From: Anaerolineaceae bacterium
GTDB lineage: Bacteria > Chloroflexota > Anaerolineae > Aggregatilineales > Phototrophicaceae
DNA: 64,000 nucleotides
Direction: 5' to 3'
NCBI GenBank assembly: GCA_007693385.1
Contig: REDR01000079.1
Span: 1-64,000, forward strand
The number at the start of each line of letters is the position of its first letter. Within the stretch, counting starts at the first letter, position 1. Below, one piece after another: positions 35,801 through 43,186 of this stretch. The translations under genes were made by a program, and so were the position numbers. The notes under the pieces are model-generated. The model was not told the DNA's origin and searched no databases. It saw only the letters and a program-made list of their open reading frames with translations.

Positions 35801-36032
35801 CTTGCTGGGTTTGCGTCAGCAAAAACGGCATCTGCTGACTGCGCCCGCGCAACACCGCCCATGCGCCCGTCGGCGCGACGCTGAAAGCGGGCAGGCGGCC
35901 ACGTTCTAGCGCCTGTTTGACCATCTCTTTACTGATACCTTGTGACGCCGCCAAGACGCCGCTTTTGGGGCTTGGCTTGCCTTCCCGCACGGCTTGACCA
36001 AAGTAAAAATGTTCTAAGTTATATCTCGACAC
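32877..36032 (-). CDS. Large helical protein of unknown function, kinase-operon partner
   Basis: A 1051-residue cytoplasmic protein that I do not recognise with confidence. The first ~130 residues (FYFGQAVREGKPSPKSGV, then HYIVLPADAMRAIGG) faintly recall the N-terminal region of GTPase-associated protein 1 (GAP1-N2). No GTPase or known partner lies alongside, so I treat this as weak. The rest is almost entirely alpha-helical, with repeat-like LGVRYLPNAGFHELMS and LLQIYLALGDYETLGK segments. There is no signal or membrane segment. The start is the GTG at 36032, with AGGA about 9 bases upstream; a TATACT at 36071-36076 (minus strand) precedes it. It heads a two-gene operon with the polytopic kinase. 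Confidence 0.7.
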   Translation of the reverse strand: MSRYNLEHFYFGQAVREGKPSPKSGVLAASQGISKEMVKQALERGRLPAFSVAPTGAWAVLRGRSQQMPFLLTQTQQGTVGQIISHYIVLPADAMRAIGGNLNALKRLTQEPFKTFEKAGEKLKLIDLFDPGALSSAAQVDYILELMTLTRNRINEIEKMLGAVVNGVRLYITNAPPDADQRVAFIQGLLGLLPTSARFGVSFATHTLPDTQIDAQVRFFEGVPPPDVTVFDWAESTVSGHMVRDEYSRFVMSQLRLDAELVIQRNNAMAAIAGWRLNQGDDLAKSLGYAALRLKVDSSLRDNQPVNKEDVARILMEDPTLSDDLQVKYALHLLRLGLAMRDLSAAAPVAILLRGNDKLEKAVLSELNNELNAESSRFIYGTLIRWMNNALGPQGFRWVDLTHRATLTHLQRAAQSGDNETVNTVLRELQEAGITLQIDELTPKLIKLILPLSYQDAETAENLFLLGVRYLPNAGFHELMSIERFRNNLHPNLSRAWVFINGEGVADVNGEMLLKVAAEYGERWEANILIRLCEVAHRAGRYELIDRGVLRGLFNVANSAEGNEHTSRLRTIARAVETNALENLRHPGPRYLLQIYLALGDYETLGKGMLRQLKQLRWENEEAYLTMLTELFASTHIPLSRVKPMVDAVGGAGVRSAPLVVTMVSAAQGYRGENEVEPIIEQAVSELERNRELADLLPPRTIFNLLDHYTMRRDADGMRAVLNLIPSAIEQKGRDGIKLAAQVYRKSGWSKEAQAIGLDVLRAAVRVQSEANAVKTIGFFVKQFGKGIQSPLEVTYLVKRLIGTHDLAAYADSLSEVVAFLRQLVVIYADERRKPSAPALRDGLSTLPGAGGLTDEQRDQFLKGILQNGRYIVRLMRQYSAGRREEEAAHARRVVAGRVNPDSMLDVLRVMGGGLVNGRRLPLNIEPQELRYPLQEFSMGQMVNALEKMRDILHPLTSTLPLNQRPDLKPAMLIAEMRSFAGMMGDADTLRDIAQSWQHLVDLLVRMGDGSDSNAFKDGSGIAKKLDNGRQAPEGALELMRFIYGYYLNIT

Positions 36033-36213
36033 GTCCCAACATCCTATCTGTATTTCTACGACGTGCATTTAGTATAGCGCTTATACGCCGTTCTTGCTTG
36101 AATCAAAACAGCAATCGTGCCATCATAACGCGCTCTCACCGCGCTTCAAACCGAAATGTGACCGCTTTCTGACGTAAATCATCCCCTTAGCATAGCGGAG
36201 AGCGCCGCTAAAC

Positions 36214-36225
36214 GCTAAATTTAGC
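36214..36225. promoter_or_regulatory. Candidate operator GCTAAATTTAGC
   Basis: A perfect 12-base palindrome 26 bases upstream of the -35 box of the DtxR-type regulator gene, in a divergent gap of 286 bases. It resembles half-sites of DtxR/MntR operators (TTAGGCTAAA on the minus strand) and may serve autoregulation. Confidence 0.4.
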
Positions 36226-36250
36226 CTAATGCAATTTAAGAGTTTACCGC

Positions 36251-36280
36251 TTGCATACTTTGAGCGACGCGATGTATTAT
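36251..36280 (+). promoter_or_regulatory. Candidate promoter of the DtxR-type regulator
   Basis: TTGCAT at 36251-36256 and TATTAT at 36275-36280 are 18 bases apart. The expected start near 36287 supports translation from the ATG at 36319. Confidence 0.4.
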
Positions 36281-36318
36281 TGATGATGGGCGCTATAAAA
36301 ATTGGAGTATTGGTCAGC

Positions 36319-37005
36319 ATGGCAATCAGTAACGCGATGCAAGAGTATCTGGCGGAAACTTACCGCCTCGCACACTATCAACAGGATGATCCATACGTCT
36401 CGACATCGGCGCTGGCGCGGGTGATGGGCGTATCCGCCCCGGCGGTCACGCGCATGGTGCAACGGCTCAAAGACGCCGGTTATCTACAGCACGAACCGTA
36501 TCAGGGGATCCGCCTGACCGCCGACGGTGAACGTCAGGCGCTATTGAACATCCGGCGGCATCGTCTGGTAGAGCGCTTTCTGGTTGATGTCATGCGGCTG
36601 GGCTGGCACGAAGTCCACGACGCCGCCGACGATCTCGGCGCAGTCGTCACCGATAAGCTGGTCGCCCGCATGGAGCAGATGGCCGGTTTTCCGCGTCGTT
36701 GTCCACACGGCGAACCGATCCCTTCCGCTGATGGCGTCATGCCGCAAGTGGTCGATCATCCGTTGACCGAAGCCGAAGTCGGGCACGATTACGTCGTCAG
36801 CCGCGCCAACTCACACGACGAAGAGAAGCTCAAATATCTGGATACGCTAGGCATCAAGCCCGGCGTGTCGGTGCATCTGGTGGAACGCGCCCCGTTTGAA
36901 GGCCCGCTAAAATTGCGCGTCGGCCAGCAGACGCATTTCATCGGCTACGCGATTGCGCTCGTGATTCGGGTGTGCTACGAAGATCAATTTGAGTTACGCT
37001 ATTAA
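36319..37005 (+). CDS. DtxR/MntR-family transcriptional regulator
   Basis: A 229-residue regulator matching full-length DtxR in size: N-terminal winged helix (VSTSALARVMGVSAPAVTRMVQRLKDAGYL), a dimerisation domain and a C-terminal SH3-like FeoA domain (GVSVHLVERAPFEGPL...). Metal-dependent members repress iron or manganese uptake genes. By alignment from memory to DtxR, the ancillary ligands look kept (His81, Glu85, His100), but at positions of the primary site I read Asp104, Gly107 and Ala108 in place of Cys102, Glu105 and His106. Metal sensing may thus differ. I start at the ATG at 36319 with GGAG upstream and the regulator's first helix (NAMQEYLAETY) right after it; the in-frame sequence upstream contains the promoter candidate. 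Confidence 0.85.
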   Translation: MAISNAMQEYLAETYRLAHYQQDDPYVSTSALARVMGVSAPAVTRMVQRLKDAGYLQHEPYQGIRLTADGERQALLNIRRHRLVERFLVDVMRLGWHEVHDAADDLGAVVTDKLVARMEQMAGFPRRCPHGEPIPSADGVMPQVVDHPLTEAEVGHDYVVSRANSHDEEKLKYLDTLGIKPGVSVHLVERAPFEGPLKLRVGQQTHFIGYAIALVIRVCYEDQFELRY

Positions 37006-37071
37006 AGGCACGTCCGATGATGTGCCGCACGCATCGAATGACCGCACCACAAGCGAAAGGCTGAAAAGCTC

Positions 37072-38193
37072 ATGACCAAATATATCGGCATTCTAACATC
37101 CGGCGGCGATACACCCGGCTTAAACGCGGCGATACGCGGCGTCGGCAAGGCCGCACTCAATACATACGACATGCAGATCATCGGCTTCCGCGATGGCTTT
37201 CGCGGCCTGATGGAAAATCGCATCGTCCGGCTCGATAGCGAGGCGCTATCCGGCATCCTGACCATCGGCGGCACGATTCTGGGCACCAGCAGAGATAAAC
37301 CGCACAAAATGCCCATCGGCAACAAGATGATGGATATGACCGATGTCATGATGGACACCTACCACAAGCATCATCTCGATGCGCTGGTGTGTCTGGGTGG
37401 CGGCGGCACGCAAAAGAACGCCCTGCGTCTGGTGGAGAAGGGCATGAACATCATCACATTGCCCAAGACGATTGATAACGATGTCGCCATGACCGACATC
37501 ACCTTCGGCTTTGACACTGCGCTCTCCATCGCCACTGACGCCATCGACCGCCTGCACAGCACCGCCCACAGCCATCATCGCATCATCGTCGTTGAGGTCA
37601 TGGGGCACAATACCGGCTGGCTGACTCTCGCCGCCGGAATCGCAGGCGGCGCGGATGTCGTGCTGATTCCGGAAATCCCGTACTCGGTGGAAAAAGTCGC
37701 ACAGTCGATCACCGAGCGCAAGCAAAGCGGCAAGCATTTCAGCATTGTCGCTATCTCCGAAGGCGCGATGTCCGGCAAGATGGCGAAGAAGCTACGCGAC
37801 ACCGAAGCCAAGCTGGAGAAGGCCAAAGATAAAGCGGAAAAGAAGAAATACCGCAAGAAATTAGCCGAAATCGAACGCGAACGCGCCGTCAGCACGCACA
37901 CGCTCACCCGTCAGCTAGAAGAGCTAACCGGCCTTGAGTCGCGTGTGACCATACTCGGCCATGTGCAACGCGGCGGCATCCCCACACCGGCGGATCGCAT
38001 GTTGGCGACACGGTTGGGGACGGCCTGTGCGCGGGCGCTCAACGACGGCGAATTCGGCGTGATGATGTCCGTGCATGGTAGTGATGTTGTCACCGTGCCG
38101 CTTACGGAGGTGGCCGGTAAGCGTAAAAACGTACCCGTCGATCACCCGTGGGTGATGACCGCCCGCGATTTAGGCATCAATCTAGGCGACTAA
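37072..38193 (+). CDS. pfkA: 6-phosphofructokinase
   Basis: Phosphorylates fructose 6-phosphate in the committed step of glycolysis. Motifs include [15 protein letters not shown] (9-23), PKTIDND (131-137, catalytic Asp) and ILGHVQRGG (294-302). The phosphoryl-donor loop reads GGGGTQKN (109-116). Gly at the position that is Asp in PPi-dependent enzymes points to ATP use, but Lys132 and the missing first Asp are not like E. coli PfkA. Residues 236-272 are a Lys/Glu-rich helical insertion absent from E. coli PfkA. At 373 residues it is about 50 longer than E. coli PfkA. AAAGG precedes the ATG. It follows the DtxR-type gene by 66 bases; a shared transcript is possible. Confidence 0.92.
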   Translation: MTKYIGILTSGGDTPGLNAAIRGVGKAALNTYDMQIIGFRDGFRGLMENRIVRLDSEALSGILTIGGTILGTSRDKPHKMPIGNKMMDMTDVMMDTYHKHHLDALVCLGGGGTQKNALRLVEKGMNIITLPKTIDNDVAMTDITFGFDTALSIATDAIDRLHSTAHSHHRIIVVEVMGHNTGWLTLAAGIAGGADVVLIPEIPYSVEKVAQSITERKQSGKHFSIVAISEGAMSGKMAKKLRDTEAKLEKAKDKAEKKKYRKKLAEIERERAVSTHTLTRQLEELTGLESRVTILGHVQRGGIPTPADRMLATRLGTACARALNDGEFGVMMSVHGSDVVTVPLTEVAGKRKNVPVDHPWVMTARDLGINLGD

Positions 38194-38212
38194 CCCCCGA
38201 ACCTGAATCACA

Positions 38213-38242
38213 CAGGGGCAGGCACTCATACGCCTACCCCTG
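38213..38242. terminator. Hairpin between convergent genes
   Basis: CAGGGGCAGGC (38213-38223) pairs with GCCTACCCCTG (38232-38242) with one mismatch, loop of 8, in the gap between pfkA and the convergent acidic-protein gene. It is likely to act as a terminator or barrier for both directions, although no clear T-run follows. Confidence 0.5.
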
Positions 38243-38265
38243 AAGGATTGCCGGTGGCATCGCGT

Positions 38266-38652
38266 TTAATCGACTTCCACCTTCACTTTTGTCTTGCCGG
38301 TGGTACTCGGCGGCGGGGGGGTACTGTCGCCCTCCGTCTCGTCGCCGTCCTGCTCGTATTCTTCCATCTGCTCCCGCGCCTTGCGTAGCTCTTCCATCGC
38401 GCCATCTACCAGCGCCCGGAACCCTTTGGTGAACTCCTTGCTGGCGTTGCTCCCGTGCTTGCGGAAGCCTTCCGGGAACAGCGCTTCAAGGGCGCGTCCG
38501 GTTTCCTCTAGCGCCCGCCGTTGGTGATGTAGAAACTCCTCAAACGGGGTACGCGGCCCGTCATCGTCCGCCGACGCATCATCTGTTGGTGGCACGTCGT
38601 CCGCTTGCGGCATCTCGTCTTCGTGTGGTTGATTTTTGTCGTGAACACTCAT
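38266..38652 (-). CDS. Acidic hypothetical protein
   Basis: A 128-residue, strongly acidic protein. The first 35 and last 30 residues are low-complexity (Asp/Glu and Pro/Thr-rich). A predicted amphipathic helical middle (FEEFLHHQRRALEETGRALEAL, then GFRALVDGAMEELRKAREQ) could form a coiled-coil dimer. No known family is visible. It lies downstream of the 2-hydroxyacid dehydrogenase gene on the same strand, 91 bases away, and is convergent with pfkA. The coding pattern and a preceding purine-rich site make it a credible gene rather than a chance frame. Confidence 0.6.
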   Translation of the reverse strand: MSVHDKNQPHEDEMPQADDVPPTDDASADDDGPRTPFEEFLHHQRRALEETGRALEALFPEGFRKHGSNASKEFTKGFRALVDGAMEELRKAREQMEEYEQDGDETEGDSTPPPPSTTGKTKVKVEVD

Positions 38653-38743
38653 CGCTTATTACACTCCTAACGCTGAATTTGTGCGTTGTTATCGTTCTCA
38701 ATACAGATTACGCATCACGCCGCTAGAAGTTGCACCGGATTCA

Positions 38744-39766
38744 TCAATAACCGCGATTGCGATCTAAGCGGTTGATTAATGGTTGATTTTCCAGATAGCG
38801 CCGCAAATTCTCCCCGAACACCGCCGCCGCCCGTTGATGATAGCGCGTGTTATTGCCGGCGACGTGCGGCGTGATGATGACATTATCCAGCCCCCACAGC
38901 GGACTTTCCTTCGGGAGTGGTTCTTCCTCGAACACATCCAGCGCCGCCCCCGCGATCTTGCGCTCCTGCAATGCTTTAATCAGCGCCGCTTCATCGACCA
39001 CGCCGCCCCGCGCAATGTTGATTAACACCGCGTCGCGCCGCATCTTGTTCAAGATGCTCTCGTCGATCAGATGATGTGTGGCTGACGTTAACGGCACGGT
39101 GACCACCACAAAATCACATTCCGTCACCATCGCCCCCAGCGCCTCCGCCGGATACAACCGATCTGGAATTTCCGCATCGGGATCGCCGGTGTCCGCTTCG
39201 CGGTAGGCGTTCTCCTCCGTCAGCGTCCGCAGGTCACGCTTGGTCGCCAGCACGCGCATCCCCATCTGGTCAGCCACCCGCGCCAGCTCCCGCGCAATAC
39301 TGCCATAGCCGACGATCCCCAGCGTTTGCCCGCGCAACGTCTGCGGGATGAACTGGCTGTACGGATTTTTCGGCCAGTGTGATTTCTCTTTGTTCTTCAG
39401 CATCTCCGGCAGGCGATACTCCCACGCCAGCATCATCCCGATGCAATACTCGGTGATCGGTACCGCGTGGATGCCGCTACACGATGTAATCTGCACCGAC
39501 TCGACGCGCCCGATAGGGCGATCAGCGATATTTTCCATTCCGGCATAGTGCAACTGAATCCAGCGCAGATTAGGCGCTTGATCCGGCTCCGGGAAGTGCC
39601 ATATCGTATACAGTATGTCGATGTCCTGATAAGCCGGTGTCGGAACTTCCGGGTGCCGCTTCTCGATGTGCAGGCGGTCAGAAATAGCGCGTAACTCGTC
39701 CATGATCTCGTCGCTGAAATCAGCGCAGACCAGTACCCGTATTTTTTCGTTCTGCTCGTCGCTCAT
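38744..39766 (-). CDS. D-2-hydroxyacid dehydrogenase
   Basis: A 340-residue NAD(P)-dependent dehydrogenase that reduces a 2-keto acid to the D-hydroxy acid, or the reverse. The coenzyme fold is marked by LGIVGYGSIARELARVA. The catalytic residues lie in NIARGGVVDEAAL (Arg), DVFEEEPLP (Glu) and IITPHVAGN (His), all intact. It could be a D-lactate, glyoxylate/hydroxypyruvate or other family member; the substrate pocket does not decide. The ATG at 39766 has GGAGAG about 8 bases upstream; the extra upstream codons are not conserved in character. It is divergent from fabI, and a TATAAT at 39803-39808 (minus strand) lies at the right distance for its own promoter. Confidence 0.88.
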   Translation of the reverse strand: MSDEQNEKIRVLVCADFSDEIMDELRAISDRLHIEKRHPEVPTPAYQDIDILYTIWHFPEPDQAPNLRWIQLHYAGMENIADRPIGRVESVQITSCSGIHAVPITEYCIGMMLAWEYRLPEMLKNKEKSHWPKNPYSQFIPQTLRGQTLGIVGYGSIARELARVADQMGMRVLATKRDLRTLTEENAYREADTGDPDAEIPDRLYPAEALGAMVTECDFVVVTVPLTSATHHLIDESILNKMRRDAVLINIARGGVVDEAALIKALQERKIAGAALDVFEEEPLPKESPLWGLDNVIITPHVAGNNTRYHQRAAAVFGENLRRYLENQPLINRLDRNRGY

Positions 39767-39849
39767 GATCTTTTCTCTCCTTCGTGATAGCCTCGTCCGA
39801 CGATTATAACGTAGCCTGCGCTGATAGCACGTGTTAGAGTAAGAGCGTC

Positions 39850-39862
39850 GCGTGCTACGCCC
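39850..39862. repeat. Intergenic motif GCGTGCTACGCCC
   Basis: A one-base variant of the 13-mer at 28099-28111 and 30066-30078, directly ahead of the fabI -10 box TATAAT (39865-39870). No good -35 box is visible. It may be a remnant of the same repeat family. Confidence 0.4.
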
Positions 39863-39924
39863 GCTATAATGTGCTACTATGCCCAATTTACGCAGGGCGC
39901 AACCTACGAAAGGATGAGGACATC

Positions 39925-40719
39925 ATGGGATTATTAACCGGTAAAGTCGCGTTGATTTTCGGCGTGGCGAATAAGAATTCTATCGCGTGGGGGATCGCTA
40001 AGGCGTTACACGCGCAGGGCGCGACAGTCGCGCTCAGCTACGCCGGTACAATGCTGGAAAAGCGCGTGTTTCCGTTGGCGCAAGAGATTGATTGCGATTT
40101 TGTCGAGCAATGCGACGTGACCGACGACGCGCAGTTAGATGAGGTATTCGACAAAGTGCGCGAGCGCTTCGGGCGTGTCGATATTCTGGTTCATGCGGTG
40201 GCCTTCGCGGAGCGCGATGATCTGGGCGGGCGCTTCGTCGATATTTCCCGCGATGGCTTCAAGCTGGCGCTCGACATCAGCGCCTACAGCCTGATTGCGA
40301 TGGCGAAACGCGCCGCGCCGTTGATGACCGCAGGCGGCAGTATCATGTCGATGACCTACTATGCGGCGGAGAAAGTCATGCCGTCCTACAACGTCATGGC
40401 GGTGGCGAAGTCCGCGCTGGAAACCATCACCCGCTATCTAGCGCTCGATCTCGGCGAGCAGGGCGTCCGCGTCAACGCGATCAGCGCCGGGCCGATCAAG
40501 ACGCTATCGGCGGCGGGCGTGCCCGGCCTCCGCACGTTCATCAAATACGCCGAGAGCGCATCGCCGCTCAAGCGTTCCGTCTCGCAGGATGATGTCGCCG
40601 ATACCGCCGTCTATCTGGCGTCTGATCTATCTAAGATGGTGACCGGCGAAATCATCCATGTGGACGCCGGTTATCATGTGCTAGGGTTGACGGCCAGCCG
40701 CGACGAAATCGACGGATAA
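39925..40719 (+). CDS. fabI: Enoyl-[acyl-carrier-protein] reductase (NADH)
   Basis: Carries out the last step of each round of type II fatty acid elongation, reducing trans-2-enoyl-ACP. The protein has 264 residues, close to the E. coli FabI (262). The nucleotide-binding start is ALIFGVANKNSIAWGIAKAL (9-28), and the catalytic pair Tyr155-Lys162 falls in YNVMAVAK, with Tyr145 at the substrate side. GPIKTLSAAG matches the FabI substrate loop. I start at the ATG at 39925, where AGGA lies about 11 bases upstream. Triclosan and isoniazid-type inhibitors target this family. It is transcribed divergently from the 2-hydroxyacid dehydrogenase and closed by a bidirectional terminator. Confidence 0.95.
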   Translation: MGLLTGKVALIFGVANKNSIAWGIAKALHAQGATVALSYAGTMLEKRVFPLAQEIDCDFVEQCDVTDDAQLDEVFDKVRERFGRVDILVHAVAFAERDDLGGRFVDISRDGFKLALDISAYSLIAMAKRAAPLMTAGGSIMSMTYYAAEKVMPSYNVMAVAKSALETITRYLALDLGEQGVRVNAISAGPIKTLSAAGVPGLRTFIKYAESASPLKRSVSQDDVADTAVYLASDLSKMVTGEIIHVDAGYHVLGLTASRDEIDG

Positions 40720-40725
40720 ACCAGC

Positions 40726-40766
40726 AAAAACGCGGGGCGCAACGTCATCTCATTGCGCCCCATTTT
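40726..40766. terminator. Bidirectional rho-independent terminator
   Basis: GGGGCGCAA (40734-40742) pairs with TTGCGCCCC (40753-40761), a perfect 9-bp stem. The forward side is followed by TTTT and the reverse side has five A on the forward strand, so it can end fabI and the opposite bioY transcript. Confidence 0.8.
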
Positions 40767-40783
40767 GAACGAATCCGTGCCGA

Positions 40784-41347
40784 TTACCCGCGATAACGCA
40801 TAATCAATGCGCGTCCGGTCTCCGTGAATCCGGCGGCGATGATCGCCTTCACCACGTCAAACGCGATGAACGGCGCGACACTCAACGTCCACGCTGTCGT
40901 CCAATCCACGCCCAGCACCAGTTTCATCACCGGCAATCCGCAAGCGTAGATGATGCTCACCCCGACCAGACCGGCCAGAAAGCGTTGCCACGCCCGCGTC
41001 GCGCCGTGTTCCACCAGATAACCGGCCACCCACGCCGCCGGAATGAAGCCGATGATGTAGCCCGCCGTCACGCCGGTTAGCACGCTCATGCCACCCACAG
41101 CGCCCGACGCTATCGGCGCACCGGCGCCAATCAGCGCGATATAGGCGATCTGTGCGAACGCGCCATCACGCGCCCCCAGAATCATGCCGGATAGCAACAC
41201 CACCATCACCTGAAGCGTGTACGGTGCGGGGCTGTTCAGGTAAAAACGAAACTGCGCGGAAAGCGCCGTCAGCGCGACGAAAAGGCCGATCAACGCGGCG
41301 CGGTGTACCCACGTCCAATCGCGGGTAACGGTCATGTGACGTAACAT
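40784..41347 (-). CDS. bioY: Biotin ECF transporter substrate-binding protein BioY
   Basis: The S-component that binds biotin in energy-coupling-factor importers. The 187-residue protein has six hydrophobic helices and the family pattern APYTLQVMVVLLSGMILGARDG, AYIALIGAGAPIASGAVGGMSVL and GYIIGFIPAAWVAGYL, all in place. No bioM/bioN or shared ECF module is nearby, so it works alone or with a module elsewhere. An ATG four codons downstream is possible; I use the first, which has AAGGGG about 11 bases upstream. It is convergent with fabI, a loose link since fatty acid synthesis needs biotin. Confidence 0.92.
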   Translation of the reverse strand: MLRHMTVTRDWTWVHRAALIGLFVALTALSAQFRFYLNSPAPYTLQVMVVLLSGMILGARDGAFAQIAYIALIGAGAPIASGAVGGMSVLTGVTAGYIIGFIPAAWVAGYLVEHGATRAWQRFLAGLVGVSIIYACGLPVMKLVLGVDWTTAWTLSVAPFIAFDVVKAIIAAGFTETGRALIMRYRG

Positions 41348-41388
41348 AATTTTTGAGTCCCCTTATGTGTGTATGGTACTGAATTGAT

Positions 41389-41460
41389 AAAAGACTTTTG
41401 CATTCTTTCAGACGTTTATGCCAAAAGTTTTTGATGTCACCTTTTTGCAAAAAGGTGACA
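41389..41460. repeat. Dispersed intergenic repeat, copy 2
   Basis: The bioY upstream gap carries AAAAGACTTTTGCATTCTTTC (41389-41409), CCAAAAGTTTTTG (41421-41433) and GTCACCTTTTTGCAAAAAGGTGAC (41437-41460). The last is a perfect 24-base inverted repeat. All blocks match copy 1 at 3363-3436. Possibly a palindromic REP-like element. Confidence 0.65.
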
Positions 41461-41512
41461 AAAGAAAACCTTGAATAGCTATGATGATTCTAACAACCAT
41501 CGCGCCCGATGG

Positions 41513-41812
41513 TTACGTTCTGTTCTCCGGCAATGGCTCCACCACCACCCGCGCCAGCTCGTACTCCGCCTCGTGACGGATGTCGGGTGATCCGACATGG
41601 CCGACGCGCTCTTCTTCGATCAATGTCACCCGCGTGCCCTTGCCAACCAGATCATACCGCGTGATCCATTCGCCGGTATTCTGCACATTGCGATAAACCG
41701 CCAGCTTCGCTTGCCGATCCATACGCCGCAGGCGTCGCTTGGCCTGTAAGAACGTCATCTTGCTCAGATCGTTCAGCAATTTTTCGCGTTCGCGCTCGTT
41801 TAAGTATGCCAT
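41513..41812 (-). CDS. Conserved-looking small hypothetical protein
   Basis: A 99-residue, charged, probably cytoplasmic protein. An N-terminal Arg/Lys/Glu-rich helix (LNEREREKLLNDLSKMTFLQAKRRLRRMDRQ) is followed by a beta-rich part with RYDLVGKGTRVTLIEEE and YELARVVVEPLPENR. I do not recognise a family. The ATG start has a GG-rich stretch upstream that may be a weak ribosome-binding site. It stands alone between the repeat near 41,400 and the xseA promoter, divergent from xseA. Confidence 0.6.
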   Translation of the reverse strand: MAYLNEREREKLLNDLSKMTFLQAKRRLRRMDRQAKLAVYRNVQNTGEWITRYDLVGKGTRVTLIEEERVGHVGSPDIRHEAEYELARVVVEPLPENRT

Positions 41813-41878
41813 GAAACCGCCATCCTTACTGACTATGAAATTGAATATGAACGATAAGACGAAACGGGGCAGACTATC

Positions 41879-41907
41879 CTGCCATCCTCTATTTTAGCGT
41901 GTATAAT
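41879..41907 (+). promoter_or_regulatory. Promoter of xseA-xseB
   Basis: CTGCCA (41879-41884) and consensus TATAAT (41902-41907) are 17 bases apart. Expected start near 41914 gives a leader of about 25 bases before the xseA ATG. Confidence 0.5.
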
Positions 41908-41938
41908 CAGAGTGCGAAATAGGTAAAGAGTAACTATT

Positions 41939-43186
41939 ATGTTTGACGATCTCTTCAAGCCGCACGGCCTCAGCGTGACGGATGTCACCCGCCACATCAC
42001 CGCGCTGTTAAATGCCGACGATATACTGTCCGATGTCTGGGTGACTGGCGAAATCTCCAACATGACGCGGGCTAGTTCCGGCCACTGGTATTTCACGCTC
42101 AAAGACGCCAACGCCCAGCTCCGTTGTGTGATGTGGCGTTCCGCCGCCAGCAGACAGCAGACCACCCCCAAAGACGGCGACTCCGTAGAGGTTCACGGCA
42201 AAGTGCAGGTCTACGCGGCGCGGGGTGAATACCAGCTCTACGCCGATGCGCTACGTCCGGTAGGCATGGGCGACCTGTACCAGCAATTCGAGCGCCTGAA
42301 GGCCAAACTACAAGGCGAAGGGCTTTTCGACGCGGATCGCAAGCGCGAGCATCCCGCTTTCCCGCATCAGATCGGCGTGGTCACATCGCCCACCGCCGCC
42401 GCCTTTCAGGATATACAAAACGTCCTGCGCCGCCGCTTCCCGTTGGCGCGGGTGATACTCAGCCCGACGCCGGTACAGGGCACAACCGCCCCGCCGCAGA
42501 TCGTCCGCGCCATCCAGCGCCTGAACGATCACAGCGCGGTTGATGTCATCCTGCTCTGTCGCGGCGGCGGTAGCATCGAAGATTTATGGGCGTTCAACGA
42601 TGAAGCCGTTGCGCGGGCGGTGGCCGCGTCGCGCATCCCGATAATCACCGGCGTCGGCCACGAGACCGACTTCACCATCGTGGATTTTGTCGCTGACCTA
42701 CGCGCCCCGACACCATCGGCGGCGGCGGAGATGGCGACGCCCGACATCGCCGAACTGCGGCAGATGGTCGATGACCGCGACGCGCTGATGGCGGCCAGCA
42801 TGGATGACCGCATCGCGGCAGGACAGCGCGAACTGGACGCGCTCCGCCGTGACCTGACGCGGCGCTCCCCGACGGAGTCCATCGCCGCTTATCGCGGGCA
42901 GGTGGCCGACCTTGACCGCCGCCTGTCGCGCCAGCAGACCGCGCTGATCGCACAGAAGCGAGAGCGCCTCGCCGCGCAAAGCCGCGCATTGCATAGCGCC
43001 AATCCGCGTTCGATCTTAGCGCGGGGCTATGCCATCGTCACCCGTAGCGGCGACGGCGTGCGCGTGGTCGATACGATGGATGTCAAAGTCGGCGACGCGA
43101 TCACCATACAATTAAATGACGGCGACCTAAAAGCCAGAGTGGAGGACGAAGACGATCATGAGCGATACCAGCGCAAACTCTTTTGA
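41939..43186 (+). CDS. xseA: Exodeoxyribonuclease VII large subunit
   Basis: The catalytic subunit of ExoVII, which degrades single-stranded DNA from both ends to oligonucleotides. The N-terminal OB-fold reads VWVTGEISNMTRASSGHWYFTLKD (about residue 33-56). The catalytic part includes IGVVTSPTAAAFQDI, CRGGGSIEDLWAFNDE and GVGHETDFTIVDFVADLRAPTPSAAAE, and a long C-terminal coiled coil follows. At 415 residues the length is typical. Its last 29 bases overlap xseB, so the subunits are made together. GAG about 8 bases before the ATG is a modest ribosome-binding site. Confidence 0.95.
   Translation: MFDDLFKPHGLSVTDVTRHITALLNADDILSDVWVTGEISNMTRASSGHWYFTLKDANAQLRCVMWRSAASRQQTTPKDGDSVEVHGKVQVYAARGEYQLYADALRPVGMGDLYQQFERLKAKLQGEGLFDADRKREHPAFPHQIGVVTSPTAAAFQDIQNVLRRRFPLARVILSPTPVQGTTAPPQIVRAIQRLNDHSAVDVILLCRGGGSIEDLWAFNDEAVARAVAASRIPIITGVGHETDFTIVDFVADLRAPTPSAAAEMATPDIAELRQMVDDRDALMAASMDDRIAAGQRELDALRRDLTRRSPTESIAAYRGQVADLDRRLSRQQTALIAQKRERLAAQSRALHSANPRSILARGYAIVTRSGDGVRVVDTMDVKVGDAITIQLNDGDLKARVEDEDDHERYQRKLF

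Noticed and set aside
28188-36032. An NTP-dependent conflict system of the GAP1/trypsin/kinase type
   Set aside because: No effector, GTPase or EAD-type domain lies nearby, and the GAP1 resemblance is only a faint N-terminal pattern. Kept as a weak idea in the finding, not claimed.
37072-38193. Assignment as PPi-dependent phosphofructokinase because of PKTIDND
   Set aside because: The donor loop has Gly, not Asp, at the position that marks PPi enzymes, so PPi use is not supported.
41348-41512. A biotin-related riboswitch upstream of bioY
   Set aside because: The region contains the dispersed repeat; no conserved riboswitch core is visible and biotin control is usually by BirA.
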